Source: Gemmatimonas sp.
Lineage (GTDB): Bacteria; Gemmatimonadota; Gemmatimonadetes; Gemmatimonadales; Gemmatimonadaceae
NCBI GenBank assembly: GCA_011390885.1
Contig: JAABRO010000009.1
Location: 29,980-93,979, forward strand
DNA length: 64,000 nucleotides
Reading direction: 5' to 3'
The translations under genes were made by a program, and so were the position numbers. Shown one piece after another: positions 25,926 to 39,249 of this stretch; position 1 is the stretch's first letter; every line of letters starts with the position of its first letter. A model generated the notes under the pieces. That model searched no databases. It was not told the origin of the DNA and was given only the letters and a program-made list of their open reading frames with translations.

Positions 25926-26486
25926 TCAGCCCGTGGCCGCGCTCGCCGACGCCTGCTCGTACCCCACGCCGCGCTCCATCGCCTCGTAGACGTACTGCAT
26001 CACGTCCACGCTTCCCACCAGGAAGCGGCAATGCACGTCGCCCGACGAGCGGCAGGCGACCTCGAGCACGGACAGCGGCGCATCGGCCACGCGTCCGAGG
26101 AAGCCGGCCAGCAGCCCGGTGCCCACATGGCACGCCGGGCCGGCCGCACCCGCCGACGGATCCGCCTCGGCCCACACGTCGGTGTCGATGGCCATGACCG
26201 CCTCACTGATCGCGTGCACGCGCACGCGCCCCCACCCGGCGGCCTCGAGGAACCCGGCCAGCACGTCGCCGAAGCGGTCGTCGGGCTGCAGCCCGGCCGG
26301 CAGTTCCCCGTTCGCCTCGAGCCACTGCTCGAAGGTGTCGAAGAGACCAACACCGGCCGCGTACCCTGCGTCGCGCATCGCCTGCACGGCGGCGGCATCG
26401 TGCGCCGCCGGCGCGCGCAGCACGCCGAAGAACTCGGCCGGCATCGCCACCGTGCGGGGGCTCAGGAAAGGAAGCGTGCTCGTCAT
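25926..26486 (-). CDS. V4R-domain protein
   Basis: The 186-residue protein ends with the 4-vinyl-reductase (V4R) pattern: AGPACHVGTGLLAGFLGRVADAP and VACRSSGDVHCRFLVG, with two cysteines that resemble the Cys-His metal or small-molecule site of the family. V4R domains occur in BchJ-like phototrophy proteins and in many sensors of hydrocarbons or haem. No photosynthesis gene is in the window, so a sensor or binding role is more likely than bacteriochlorophyll synthesis. Confidence 0.65.
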   Translation of the reverse strand: MTSTLPFLSPRTVAMPAEFFGVLRAPAAHDAAAVQAMRDAGYAAGVGLFDTFEQWLEANGELPAGLQPDDRFGDVLAGFLEAAGWGRVRVHAISEAVMAIDTDVWAEADPSAGAAGPACHVGTGLLAGFLGRVADAPLSVLEVACRSSGDVHCRFLVGSVDVMQYVYEAMERGVGYEQASASAATG

Positions 26487-26648
26487 GACGCGATCAATCG
26501 GCTGCGGGAAGGGCGATGGGCGCGGGAAGCCCGACGGTCGAATGGGTGACGCTCGCGAGGCGGCCGCGTCACGTCAAGCGCCCGCAGGCGTGCCGGGTGC
26601 GTGACAGAGCGGGCCACGGGCGGGTGCCGCCATGCGCACGGTGCCCGC

Positions 26649-28787
<2,139 letters not shown>

Positions 28788-28910
28788 TCAGGTGAGGTTC
28801 CGGAGAATAAGCGCTATCTTTCCAATGCGCCGCTCGCCGCGACCGGACGGTCGGGGAACGTGCCCCGATCCCGCGCGTGTCGGCGGTGCCCCATCCCGAG
28901 GAGGTTGCCC

Positions 28911-29243
28911 ATGTTCGAATCCAGTCGCCGCGATCGGCACCACGAATCAGAGAAGCTGCAGATCCTGGGCATCGGACTGCTGGTCGGCGCCGTGCTCGGC
29001 GCGGCCTCGGCGCTCCTGCTCGCGCCCGCCTCTGGTGAGGAGACGCGCCGCGCGCTCGTGAAGAAGGCGCGCAAGGCGTACGACGATGGCTCGGAGCTGC
29101 TCGAGGACACCTGGGAAGACGCCGAGCGGGCCGCCCGTCGCGCCGCCCGTGCCGGTCTCAAGCGCGCGCGCAGTCAGGCGGCGCGCCTGCGTGACCTGGG
29201 CGAGGAGACGCTGGAGAACGGCCGCAAGCGGCTGCGCGTCTGA
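28911..29243 (+). CDS. YtxH-family small membrane-associated protein
   Basis: The 110-residue product follows GAGGAGG, with a short charged start, one glycine-rich helix LQILGIGLLVGAVLGAASALLLAPASGEETRR, and a long Ala/Arg/Glu amphipathic helix (KKARKAYDDGSELLEDTWEDAERAARRAAR). This is the YtxH (gas-vesicle/stress-protein-like) pattern found in Gram-positive and other stress operons. TATCTT at 28815 is a plausible -10 box. A terminator follows within 16 bp. Confidence 0.85.
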   Translation: MFESSRRDRHHESEKLQILGIGLLVGAVLGAASALLLAPASGEETRRALVKKARKAYDDGSELLEDTWEDAERAARRAARAGLKRARSQAARLRDLGEETLENGRKRLRV

Positions 29244-29257
29244 TCCTGCACCGGTGA

Positions 29258-29280
29258 TCGGGCGGGAGCGTCCCGCCCGA
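29258..29280. terminator. perfect 10-bp terminator hairpin between convergent genes
   Basis: Arms 29258-29267 and 29271-29280 pair perfectly across the loop gcg, just after the YtxH gene and before the convergent TPR gene at 29295. No U-tract is seen. Confidence 0.6.
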
Positions 29281-29294
29281 GCCACGGTCACCCC

Positions 29295-30167
29295 TCAGCG
29301 GAGCGCTCGCAGGTCGCGCTCCGCTTCGCGTTTGTAGGTCTCGTCGTTCGGGTCCTGCAGGGGCGCACGCAGCGCCGCCTCCAGCGCTCGGCGCGCGGCG
29401 ACCTTGTCGCCGGCATCGCGGTACACCTGGCCGAGCGCCACGAGATGCACGGTGCGGTCGGGTTCCGCCGCGCACGCTGCCTCGAGCAGGCGCACCGCTT
29501 CCGCCCAGCTCGCCTCGTCGAACACCTTTCCGCCCATGAACGTCTTCGCCACCGAGCGCATGAACCCGTTCAGGCGCATGATCTCCGCGTGCCACCGGCC
29601 CAGCACGTGCTGAGCGCCGGCGTGGTCGGGGTCGAGCGAGAGTGCGCGCAGGGCGGCTTCGCGAATGGCGATCGCGTACTTCGTGCGATCCCGTGCCGAC
29701 ACCGACAGCGCCTCGCGACCCAGCGCGCGCGAGACGTGGAAGTGCCCCTCGGCGTCGTCGGGCCGGAGGCTGGCGGCCTGCTTTGCCAGCGTACTGGCGC
29801 GAGCGAACGTGGTGCGGCGCCGTTTCGCGTCGGCGTCCACCTCGCCCACGTCGATGAGCGTGCGGGACGTGCGCCACAGCACGTCGTAGCGCGCCGGGGC
29901 CAGCGCGAGCGCCGACTCGTAGTGCACCAGCGCCGCACCGGCGCGACGGGCCGCGAACTCCCGGTCACCGGCCGCGAGCAGCGCGGTGACGTTGGAGTCG
30001 ATGCTGGCGCCGCCGGGGCGACTCGCCGCGGTGGCGGTGCTCGACACGCTCACCCGCACGTCACCTCCCGCCTGCGCCTGCAGGGTGGGTGTCGTCCAGC
30101 AGGCGGCGCCCACGAGCGCGCCCGTGACCCCGACCTGCCATCGCTTCGCGATTCCGCTGCTGCTCAT
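29295..30167 (-). CDS. exported TPR-repeat protein
   Basis: From the ATG at 30167 the product is 290 residues: a signal peptide (VGVTGALVGAACWTTPTLQAQA), then tetratricopeptide-like helices (LLAAGDREFAARRAGAALVHYESALALAPA, ASLRPDDAEGHFHVSRALG, AALRALSLDPDHAGAQHVLGRWHAE, LGQVYRDAGDKVAARRALEAAL). It is probably periplasmic and organises other proteins; the partner is unknown. It runs divergently from the pyrimidine phosphorylase gene. Confidence 0.8.
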   Translation of the reverse strand: MSSSGIAKRWQVGVTGALVGAACWTTPTLQAQAGGDVRVSVSSTATAASRPGGASIDSNVTALLAAGDREFAARRAGAALVHYESALALAPARYDVLWRTSRTLIDVGEVDADAKRRRTTFARASTLAKQAASLRPDDAEGHFHVSRALGREALSVSARDRTKYAIAIREAALRALSLDPDHAGAQHVLGRWHAEIMRLNGFMRSVAKTFMGGKVFDEASWAEAVRLLEAACAAEPDRTVHLVALGQVYRDAGDKVAARRALEAALRAPLQDPNDETYKREAERDLRALR

Positions 30168-30247
30168 GCGCGCTCCCGCGTCGCTGGTGGGACGCGCGCG
30201 CCGACACGGCACACACGCCCGGAGCGCCCGGGCACCCCGGACACCCC

Positions 30248-31591
30248 ATGATCCCTATTCTGGCCCGCCCCCTCATCGAACGGAAGCGCGACGGTGGTCG
30301 CATCGGTTCCGGCGAATGGCGTCAGCTCATGGCCGCCTACGCCGCCGGCACCGTGCCCGACTACCAGATGGCCGCCCTGGCCATGGCCATCTTCTTCCGT
30401 GGACTCGACCGGGAGGAGACGGGCGCCCTCACAGACGCCATGCTCCGCTCGGGCGCAACACTCGACCTCGACCACCTCGGCACGCCGCGTCTCGACAAGC
30501 ACAGCACCGGCGGCGTGGGCGACAAGGTGTCGCTCGTGCTCGCCCCGCTGATCGCGAGTCTTGGCGTGGCCGTGCCCATGATGTCGGGGCGCGGCCTCGG
30601 TCATACGGGTGGTACCCTCGACAAGCTCGAGTCGATCCCCGGCTTCCGCACGGGCCTCTCACTCGCCGAGGCCACGCGACAGCTCGAGACGCTCGGCTGC
30701 GCCCTCATCGGACAGACCGGCGAGATTGCGCCTGCCGATCGCAAGCTCTACGCGCTGCGCGACGCCACCGGCACGGTGGAGTGCATTCCGCTCATCGCCG
30801 CCAGCATCATGAGCAAGAAGCTGGCGGAGGGGCTCACGGGTCTCGTGCTCGACGTCAAGTTCGGCTCGGGGGCGTTCCTACCGGAGAAGGAGCGCGGCCT
30901 CGATTTGGCCCGTACCATGATCGAACTCGGCGCCGACCACGGCTGCCCGGTGATCGCGCTGCTCACCGCCATGGATCGCCCGCTGGGGCGCGCCTGCGGC
31001 AACGCGGTGGAGGTGGAGGAGTCGATCATGGCGCTGCGCGGCGAGGGGCCGCCCGACCTCATGCGCGTGACGTATGCGCTCGGCGCCGAGATGCTGCTGC
31101 TGGCCGGCGTGGTGAAGGACCGCGACGAGGCGCGCCGCCGCATGGAAGTCGCCATCTCGAGCGGCAAGGCGGTCGAGCACTTCCAGCGCATCATCGAGGC
31201 CCAGGGGGGCGATCCGCGCGTGGTCGATGACCCCGGACTGCTCCCCGAGGCGCCGGAGTGCGAGGTGTTCGCGGCCCCGCGCGGCGGCGTGGTGGCCGAG
31301 GTGAAGCCCCGTGCCGTTGGGCACGGCATCATCGCGCTGGGCGGCGGACGCACGAAGGTGGACGATGTCGTCGATCCCGCCGTGGGCTTCGTGATCATGG
31401 CTCGGCCCGGCGACGTGGTGAAGGCCGGCGAGCCGCTGGCCACGATCTACGCCCGCGACGAGGCCGGCGTGGCCGCGGGGCGGGCCGCGCTGGCCGAGGC
31501 GATCGTGGTGGCCGACGAGGCACCGCCGCCACTACCGCTCATCGCGAATCGCATCACCGAGGCGGGGGTGGAGGACTACCTCGAGGGGTGA
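30248..31591 (+). CDS. deoA: pyrimidine-nucleoside / thymidine phosphorylase
   Basis: The 447-residue enzyme has KHSTGGVGDKVSLVLAP, MMSGRGLGHTGGTLDKLES and a C-terminal PYNP domain (APRGGVVAEVKPRAVG, VGFVIMARPGDVVKAGEPLATIYA). It cleaves thymidine, deoxyuridine or uridine with phosphate to the base and (deoxy)ribose-1-phosphate. With Tdk at 1871 it covers thymidine salvage. Whether it is strictly thymidine specific (DeoA) or broad (Pdp) cannot be told from the sequence. Confidence 0.93.
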   Translation: MIPILARPLIERKRDGGRIGSGEWRQLMAAYAAGTVPDYQMAALAMAIFFRGLDREETGALTDAMLRSGATLDLDHLGTPRLDKHSTGGVGDKVSLVLAPLIASLGVAVPMMSGRGLGHTGGTLDKLESIPGFRTGLSLAEATRQLETLGCALIGQTGEIAPADRKLYALRDATGTVECIPLIAASIMSKKLAEGLTGLVLDVKFGSGAFLPEKERGLDLARTMIELGADHGCPVIALLTAMDRPLGRACGNAVEVEESIMALRGEGPPDLMRVTYALGAEMLLLAGVVKDRDEARRRMEVAISSGKAVEHFQRIIEAQGGDPRVVDDPGLLPEAPECEVFAAPRGGVVAEVKPRAVGHGIIALGGGRTKVDDVVDPAVGFVIMARPGDVVKAGEPLATIYARDEAGVAAGRAALAEAIVVADEAPPPLPLIANRITEAGVEDYLEG

Positions 31592-31747
31592 CGTGGTGCG
31601 GCGAGCGGCGCGAGGGGTGGCGCGGCTCCGGCGCAGTACGGGAACCGCACCCGAGCCCTCCCGTCTTCGTCTCCTCGTGGTTACTGTCCTACTCGTTCGA
31701 CTCCCGGGCCTTCCCGGGTCAGACCGCCGGCCTCAACACCGCGTTCC

Positions 31748-31990
31748 ATGTCGCCCTCCCTGCTTCGCCTGCTCAGCCTCGTCTTCATGGTCGCCGCGCT
31801 CCCGCTGCTCGGCCTCTACGGACTGCTGCTCATGATCTCCACGCCCAACGCCACGGGTGGCATGGAGCCGATCGTGGCGACGGTGTGCTACGTGGCCTTC
31901 ACCGGCATCTTCGGCGCGCTCACGGTCGTGGTGCTCAACTTCTCGCGCCAGCTCGCGCGCGAGGCCAAGGGCGAGTACACCACGCCGTAA
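31748..31990 (+). CDS. small two-helix membrane protein
   Basis: The 80-residue product contains two hydrophobic helices, LLRLLSLVFMVAALPLLGLYGLLLMI and IVATVCYVAFTGIFGALTVVVLNF, and a short basic tail. No family is recognised. It lies 156 bp after the phosphorylase and is closed by a strong bidirectional terminator. Confidence 0.7.
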   Translation: MSPSLLRLLSLVFMVAALPLLGLYGLLLMISTPNATGGMEPIVATVCYVAFTGIFGALTVVVLNFSRQLAREAKGEYTTP

Positions 31991-32011
31991 TCCCGGCGGG
32001 TGTGGCACGTG

Positions 32012-32046
32012 AAACGGGCGGGACTCGCAATGAGTCCCGCCCGTTT
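32012..32046. terminator. 15-bp bidirectional intrinsic terminator
   Basis: Arms 32012-32026 and 32032-32046 pair perfectly over 15 bp with a five-base loop; each arm has an A/T run at its outer end (aaacggg / cccgttt). It separates the convergent small membrane protein gene from the sugar dehydrogenase gene. Confidence 0.85.
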
Positions 32047-32134
32047 GTCGTTGCGCCCACCGAGTGCGGTGCACGCGGCGCGTTGACGTGTGCAGCGTGG
32101 GCTGCTCCCGCCTTGTCACCTCTCGCGCTGCGGG

Positions 32135-33340
32135 CTACTGCACCGGCTCCATCCGCACGATCGTGCCCGGCCCGCCATTGCGGTCGAGTGCGAGGTACAC
32201 GAAGCCGTCCGGTCCCTGCCGCACGTCGCGGATGCGCCCCACCACACCGCGCAGCAGCGTTTCCTCGCCCGCCTTCGCCGTGCCGTCGAGGCTCACGCGC
32301 GCCAGCTGCTCGCCGGCGAGCCCCCCCACGAACAGGTTGCCGCGCCACGCCGGGAACGCATCGCCGCTGTAGAGCAGCAGCCCCGACGTCGCGATGCTCG
32401 GCACCCAGTACGTCACCGGCTGCTCCATCCCGTCGCGCGCCGTCTCGCTCGTGATCGACGTGCCGCTGTAGTTGCGGCCATACGTGATCACCGGCCAGCC
32501 GTAGTTGCGGCCGGGGAGCACCGCGTTGAGTTCGTCGCCGCCGCGCGGTCCGTGCTCCGTCTCCCACAGCGTGCCGCTGGTCGTATCGAACACCAGCCCC
32601 TGCGGATTGCGGTGTCCGTACGACCAGATCTCCGGCAGCACACCGGGCTGGCCCACGAACGGGTTGTCCGCCGGCACGCCGCCATCGAGCGTGAGGCGCA
32701 CGATCGTGCCCTGGTGGTTCGACCGGTCCTGCGCCGGGTGCCGCTCGAGGTCGCCACTCGGCGACGCTCCGCGGTCACCCACCGACAGGAACAGGTGACC
32801 CGCGCCGTCGAACGCGATGCGTCCACCAAAGTGCTGGCCGGCCGTGCTGTTCGTCTGCGCCACGAACAGCTCCTGCACGTCCATCAGCGCGTCCCCCTCC
32901 AGGCGTCCGCGCACGAGCGCCGTGGTGGCGCGCCCGCCTCCGGTGGCCTTCGCATACGCGAGGTACACCAACCCGTTCGTGGCGAAGTCGGGGTGCAGCG
33001 CCACCTCGTGCAGGCCACCCTGTCCGTCGCTGTACACGGCGGGCACGCCGCTGATCGCCGCGGGCGACACCACGCCGTTCACCACACGGCGCAGCGTGCC
33101 CGCCTTCTCCGCCACCAGCAGCTCGCCGTTCGGAAGGAACGCCATGGAGAGCGGAAAGCGCAGGTCGTCGGCCACCGCGACCACGCGGAACGGCGCCGAC
33201 GCCTCCGCCACAGAGACGGTGTCGCTGCCCCTCGCCAGGTTCGGCGCCGACGCGCCACACGCCGCCAGCCCGACGGCCGCCGCGACCAGCGCGACGGCTG
33301 CCCGCTGCGGCGGCCGTTCCACGCCGGCACGCCACCTCAC
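32135..33340 (-). CDS. PQQ-type sorbosone/glucose dehydrogenase, exported
   Basis: From a GTG at 33340 (overlapping the upstream dehydrogenase stop as GTGA) the protein is 401 residues with a lipoprotein-like leader (AAVALVAAAVGLAACG). The rest is the six-bladed propeller of the soluble glucose/sorbosone dehydrogenase family: LSMAFLPNGELLVAEKAGTLR, GGLHEVALHPDF, HFGGRIAFDGAGHLFLSVGDRG, IWSYGHRNPQGLVFD, HGPRGGDELNAVLPGRNYGWP. These residues line the PQQ and calcium pocket in the family. It likely oxidises a sugar outside the cytoplasm. An open frame extends upstream through the antisense of the next gene and is not coding. Confidence 0.9.
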   Translation of the reverse strand: MRWRAGVERPPQRAAVALVAAAVGLAACGASAPNLARGSDTVSVAEASAPFRVVAVADDLRFPLSMAFLPNGELLVAEKAGTLRRVVNGVVSPAAISGVPAVYSDGQGGLHEVALHPDFATNGLVYLAYAKATGGGRATTALVRGRLEGDALMDVQELFVAQTNSTAGQHFGGRIAFDGAGHLFLSVGDRGASPSGDLERHPAQDRSNHQGTIVRLTLDGGVPADNPFVGQPGVLPEIWSYGHRNPQGLVFDTTSGTLWETEHGPRGGDELNAVLPGRNYGWPVITYGRNYSGTSITSETARDGMEQPVTYWVPSIATSGLLLYSGDAFPAWRGNLFVGGLAGEQLARVSLDGTAKAGEETLLRGVVGRIRDVRQGPDGFVYLALDRNGGPGTIVRMEPVQ

Positions 33341-34755
33341 GGAAAGATTCCCCGCTCGTTGTACGCCGTGGCCACCTTCTGGATCGAGGTCGCGAGCGCC
33401 GCACTCCGGAAGTCCGCGTCCTTCTTCTTCGCGAACTCGCGCATCTGGTGGAACCCGGACACCATCGTCTCCTCGAGCCCGGAGTTCACGATGTCCACCT
33501 CGCTCGCGCCTACCGCCACCTGGTCGAACACGCGCTGGTTGAACGACGAGCCCGTGAGCTCCTCCACCGCGCGCAGCAGGCGCGCATTCGACGACGCCTC
33601 GAAGCGCTGCTCCATGCGGCCGAAGCGCACGTGCGAGAGGTTCTTGAGCCACTCGAAGTAGCTCACCGTGACACCACCGGAGTTCAGGAACAGGTCCGGC
33701 AGCACCATCACGCCGCGCTCGTTGAGCACCTGTCCGCCATCGGCCGTGGTGGGACCGTTCGCCCCCTCGGCCACGATCTTCGCCTGGATGCGTGGCGCGT
33801 TGTCGGCGGTGATCACGTTCTCCACCGCAGCCGGCACGAGAATGTCGCACGGCCACTCGAGACCGGCGAGCCCGTCGCTGCCCGTGAGCTTCTGCTCGGC
33901 CGGCAGGTCGAGCAGCGAGCCGCCGCCCATGCGATGCTGGTACGCCTGCTCGAAGTCGATGCCGCGCGCATCGTAGATCGCGCCTTCGCGTTCCACGATG
34001 CCCACGATCTTCGCGCCGTCTTCGGCGAGGAACTTCGCGCTGAAGTAGCCCACGTTGCCGAGCCCCTGCACCACCACCGTCTTGCCCTCGAGTCCGGCGG
34101 TGAGCCCCAGTCGCTCCATGTCCTCGCGCTGGTTCACCGCTTCGCGCACGCCGAAGTGCACGCCGCGCCCCGTCGCCTCGAGGCGGCCGCGCACGCCACC
34201 GAGTGCCACCGGCTTGCCGGTGATGCAGCCGGCCGCCGAGACCTCCGAGCCGCCCTTGAGCGCGATGTAGGTGTCCGCGATCCACGCCACCTCGCGCGGT
34301 CCCACGCCCATGTCCGGGCCCGGCACGTCCACACCGGGGCCGATGCAGTTGCGCTGCACCAGTTCGAACGTGTAGCGCCGAACGATGCGCTCGAGCTCAC
34401 CGTCGGAGTACTTGCTCTTGTCCACCTTGATCGCGCCCTTCGCACCGCCGAACGGCACGTCCACCAGGGCGCACTTGTACGTCATGAGCGCGGCCAGCGC
34501 CGTGACTTCGTCCTCGTTGGCGTGCGCGGCGAGGCGAATGCCGCCCTTGACCGGCAGCCGGTGCTGCGAGTGGTGCGCGCGCCAGCCGTGAATGACCTCG
34601 ATCGTGCCGTCGTCGCGGCGCAGCGGGAAGCTCACGTGGTACACGGCGTTGCAGGCCTTGATCTGCTGCAGCAGGCCGTCGGGGAGCGACAGCAGGCGGG
34701 CCGCCCGGTCGACGTAGCGGTTGACCTGCTCGAAAAACTTGGGTTGGGCCGACAT
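33337..34755 (-). CDS. gdhA: glutamate dehydrogenase (Glu/Leu/Phe/Val family)
   Basis: The 472-residue enzyme shows PVKGGIRLA (catalytic lysine region), KCALVDVPFGGAKGAIKVD, and the NAD(P)-binding Rossmann stretch VVVQGLGNVGYFSAKFLAEDGAKIVG. It interconverts glutamate and 2-oxoglutarate plus ammonia. Length is longer than the 420-residue bacterial catabolic GDH because of the insertion around residues 245-280. The ATG at 34755 is chosen from the family start (SAQPKFFEQVNRYVDRAA). The following sugar dehydrogenase overlaps its stop. Confidence 0.93.
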   Translation of the reverse strand: MSAQPKFFEQVNRYVDRAARLLSLPDGLLQQIKACNAVYHVSFPLRRDDGTIEVIHGWRAHHSQHRLPVKGGIRLAAHANEDEVTALAALMTYKCALVDVPFGGAKGAIKVDKSKYSDGELERIVRRYTFELVQRNCIGPGVDVPGPDMGVGPREVAWIADTYIALKGGSEVSAAGCITGKPVALGGVRGRLEATGRGVHFGVREAVNQREDMERLGLTAGLEGKTVVVQGLGNVGYFSAKFLAEDGAKIVGIVEREGAIYDARGIDFEQAYQHRMGGGSLLDLPAEQKLTGSDGLAGLEWPCDILVPAAVENVITADNAPRIQAKIVAEGANGPTTADGGQVLNERGVMVLPDLFLNSGGVTVSYFEWLKNLSHVRFGRMEQRFEASSNARLLRAVEELTGSSFNQRVFDQVAVGASEVDIVNSGLEETMVSGFHQMREFAKKKDADFRSAALATSIQKVATAYNERGIFP

Positions 34756-34987
34756 GGGGGAGTGGGGTCGGGGTGGTGTGCGGCGCCGGCTCGGCGCCAC
34801 CCTCCAATGTCGGCATCGGAACGCGCGGGCGCCACGCAGGCGGGGTTGCGTGCCCTGACCACCGCACGAGCCCCTTGACTCGGCTCAGGGCTCGGCGCTG
34901 GTTCCCGTCAGGTGCGCGTGACGTCGCGATGACGGCGCGGCGTACCGTGTGATCATGCGACGCACCCGAGCACAGCGGAGGGTCCCC

Positions 34988-35539
34988 ATGACGGCACCGA
35001 CCGCAGGACCGATGACGGCGGAGGAGCTGCTTGCGTACAACCTGCCGAACAAGCGCACCGAACTCGTGCGCGGACGGCTGGTGGTGCGGGAGCCGGCGGG
35101 GTACGAGCACGGGCGGGTGGCGGCGGAGATCCTGCTGCGCGTAGCCACGCACGTGCGAAAGCACGGCCTCGGGACGGTGCTCGCCGCCGAGACCGGTTTC
35201 ACACTCCAGCGCGCCCCCGACACGGTGCGCGCGCCCGACGTGGCGTTCATTCGCGCGGATCGCGCTCCGGTCCGCGGCACACGCGGCTTCCCCGAACTCG
35301 CCCCCGACCTCGCCGTCGAGGTCAGGTCTCCCGACGATCGCCGCTCGGAGGTGGCGGAGAAAGTCGCGGACTGGCTCGCGGCGGGAGCTGCCGTCGTGTG
35401 GGTGGTGGACCCGGAGGCGCGCACGGTGGTCGTGCACCTGGCCGGCGAGACGCCGCGCACGATTCACGAGGCCGACACGCTCAGCGGCGGCGACCTGCTC
35501 CCCGGGTTCGAGGTGCTGGTTCGGGAGCTGCTCGCGTAG
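34988..35539 (+). CDS. Uma2-family (DUF820) PD-(D/E)xK nuclease-like protein
   Basis: The 183-residue product has the Uma2 core: RAPDVAFI (PD), LAVEVRSPDD (E), and SEVAEKVADWLAAGA (the lysine helix), followed by VVWVVDPEARTV. This is a restriction-endonuclease-like fold abundant in cyanobacteria and other genomes, usually of unknown target. GGAGGG is placed before the ATG at 34988. Nothing suggests a partner methyltransferase. Confidence 0.85.
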   Translation: MTAPTAGPMTAEELLAYNLPNKRTELVRGRLVVREPAGYEHGRVAAEILLRVATHVRKHGLGTVLAAETGFTLQRAPDTVRAPDVAFIRADRAPVRGTRGFPELAPDLAVEVRSPDDRRSEVAEKVADWLAAGAAVVWVVDPEARTVVVHLAGETPRTIHEADTLSGGDLLPGFEVLVRELLA

Positions 35540-35559
35540 TCGGCGCGCACCATGCAAAA

Positions 35560-35589
35560 GGCGGCGCGTGACTCGTGTCACGCGCCGCC
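35560..35589. terminator. 13-bp terminator hairpin, best on the minus strand
   Basis: Arms 35560-35572 and 35577-35589 pair perfectly with a four-base loop. Four A residues at 35556-35559 give a TTTT tail for the minus-strand gyrB transcript, so it mainly ends gyrB, and it may also stop the Uma2 gene. Confidence 0.8.
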
Positions 35590-35618
35590 GTTGATGCGAG
35601 TGGTCGACCGATGCGAAC

Positions 35619-38097
<2,479 letters not shown>

Positions 38098-38128
38098 GCC
38101 GCGTGCCTCGGCACGGCGTGACACGCGC

Positions 38129-39241
38129 TCACGACAACCGCCCCTCGCGCATCGTACGGCGCGATAGCCGCGTGAAGGCGGGCGGAATGTCTTCCGCGCG
38201 CGGCACCGCAAGCATCACCTGGCCTACCCCCTCGGCGGCCAGCAGGTCGAGGATCGCCTGCGCGCGGCGCACGTCGAGCTCGGCGAACGGATCGTCGAGC
38301 AGCAGCAGCGGCGCCGCGCCGAGCTGCTCCCGCACCGTGGCCGACTCGCGCATGCGCAGCGCGATCGCTGCGCTGCGCTGCTGCCCCGCCGAGCCGAACG
38401 TGCGCAGCTCGCGTCCGCCCAGCAGCAGCTGCAGGTCGTCGCGGTGCGGACCCACCAGCGTGATGCCGCGACGCAGCTCCTGCGCGCGCTGCGCCTCGAG
38501 TTGCGCGCGCAGGGCGTCGGCGAGCGCTGACGCGTCCGAGTCTTCGGCCGGCCCGACGTAGCGCATCGACACCGGCGCCGACTCGCCGATTGCGGCGCAC
38601 AGCGTGGCGAACGGCTCCGCATGCGCCGCGACCCAGTCACGGCGCGCGCCCACGATCGTGGCCCCATGCTCGGCGAGCGCGGGTTCCCACACGGCCACGC
38701 GCGCCGCAGCGTCGGCACCAGCGCGTCCGGCGCGCTGCACCTCGCGCAGCGTGGCGTTGCGGCGCGAGAGGGCGGCCCGATACGTCTGCAGCGCCTGCAG
38801 GTAGCTCGGCGACGTGAGCGCGAGCGCCACGTCGAGAAATCGCCGGCGTTCGCCCGGGCCGTCGGCCACGAGCGCCACGTCGGCCGGCGAGAAGCAGACG
38901 CTGGGCAGCGCGCCGAGCGCGTCCGACAGGCGCGGCTGCTCCACGCCGTCGAGCAGCGCGCGCTTGCGGCGCGAGGCCCGCTCGAAGCCGATCGCCGCTG
39001 AGTGCGCGCGCGCGGGCGGGTGCAGCGTGGCCCGCACGTGAAAGCCCGCGGCGCCGAAGCGCACGACATCGACGTCCCGCGCGCCCCGCCACGAGCGCAG
39101 CAGCCGCAGGTAGGCGATCGCCTCGAGCAGGTTCGTCTTGCCGTGCCCATTGTCGCCCACGATCGCGAGCCCCGCCGCCTCCACCTCGAGGTCGAGCGCG
39201 GCGAGGTTGCGGAACTCGCGTACCGTGAGCGAAGCGAGCAC
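38129..39241 (-). CDS. recF: RecF recombination protein
   Basis: The 370-residue SMC-like ATPase shows a near N-terminal FRNLAALDLEVEAAGLAIVGDNGHGKTNLLEAI (Walker A), LPSVCFSPADVALVADGPGERRRFLDVAL, TLVGPHRDDLQLLLGG, STAQQQRS-like signature SAGQQRSAAIALR and Walker B LLLLDDPFAELD. RecF acts at gaps to load RecA with RecO and RecR. The GTG at 39241 begins 8 bp after the enoyl-CoA hydratase stop; no ATG is near. Confidence 0.93.
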   Translation of the reverse strand: MLASLTVREFRNLAALDLEVEAAGLAIVGDNGHGKTNLLEAIAYLRLLRSWRGARDVDVVRFGAAGFHVRATLHPPARAHSAAIGFERASRRKRALLDGVEQPRLSDALGALPSVCFSPADVALVADGPGERRRFLDVALALTSPSYLQALQTYRAALSRRNATLREVQRAGRAGADAAARVAVWEPALAEHGATIVGARRDWVAAHAEPFATLCAAIGESAPVSMRYVGPAEDSDASALADALRAQLEAQRAQELRRGITLVGPHRDDLQLLLGGRELRTFGSAGQQRSAAIALRMRESATVREQLGAAPLLLLDDPFAELDVRRAQAILDLLAAEGVGQVMLAVPRAEDIPPAFTRLSRRTMREGRLS

Positions 39242-39249
39242 GTGGTGCG

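Noticed and set aside
25926..26486. Evidence for a photosynthesis gene cluster
   Set aside because: The V4R domain alone is not enough; no bch, puf or crt gene is present in the window.
32135..34285. A 716-residue open frame including the sugar dehydrogenase
   Set aside because: The first part is the glutamate dehydrogenase gene read in another frame; the leader and GTGA overlap fix the real start at 33340.
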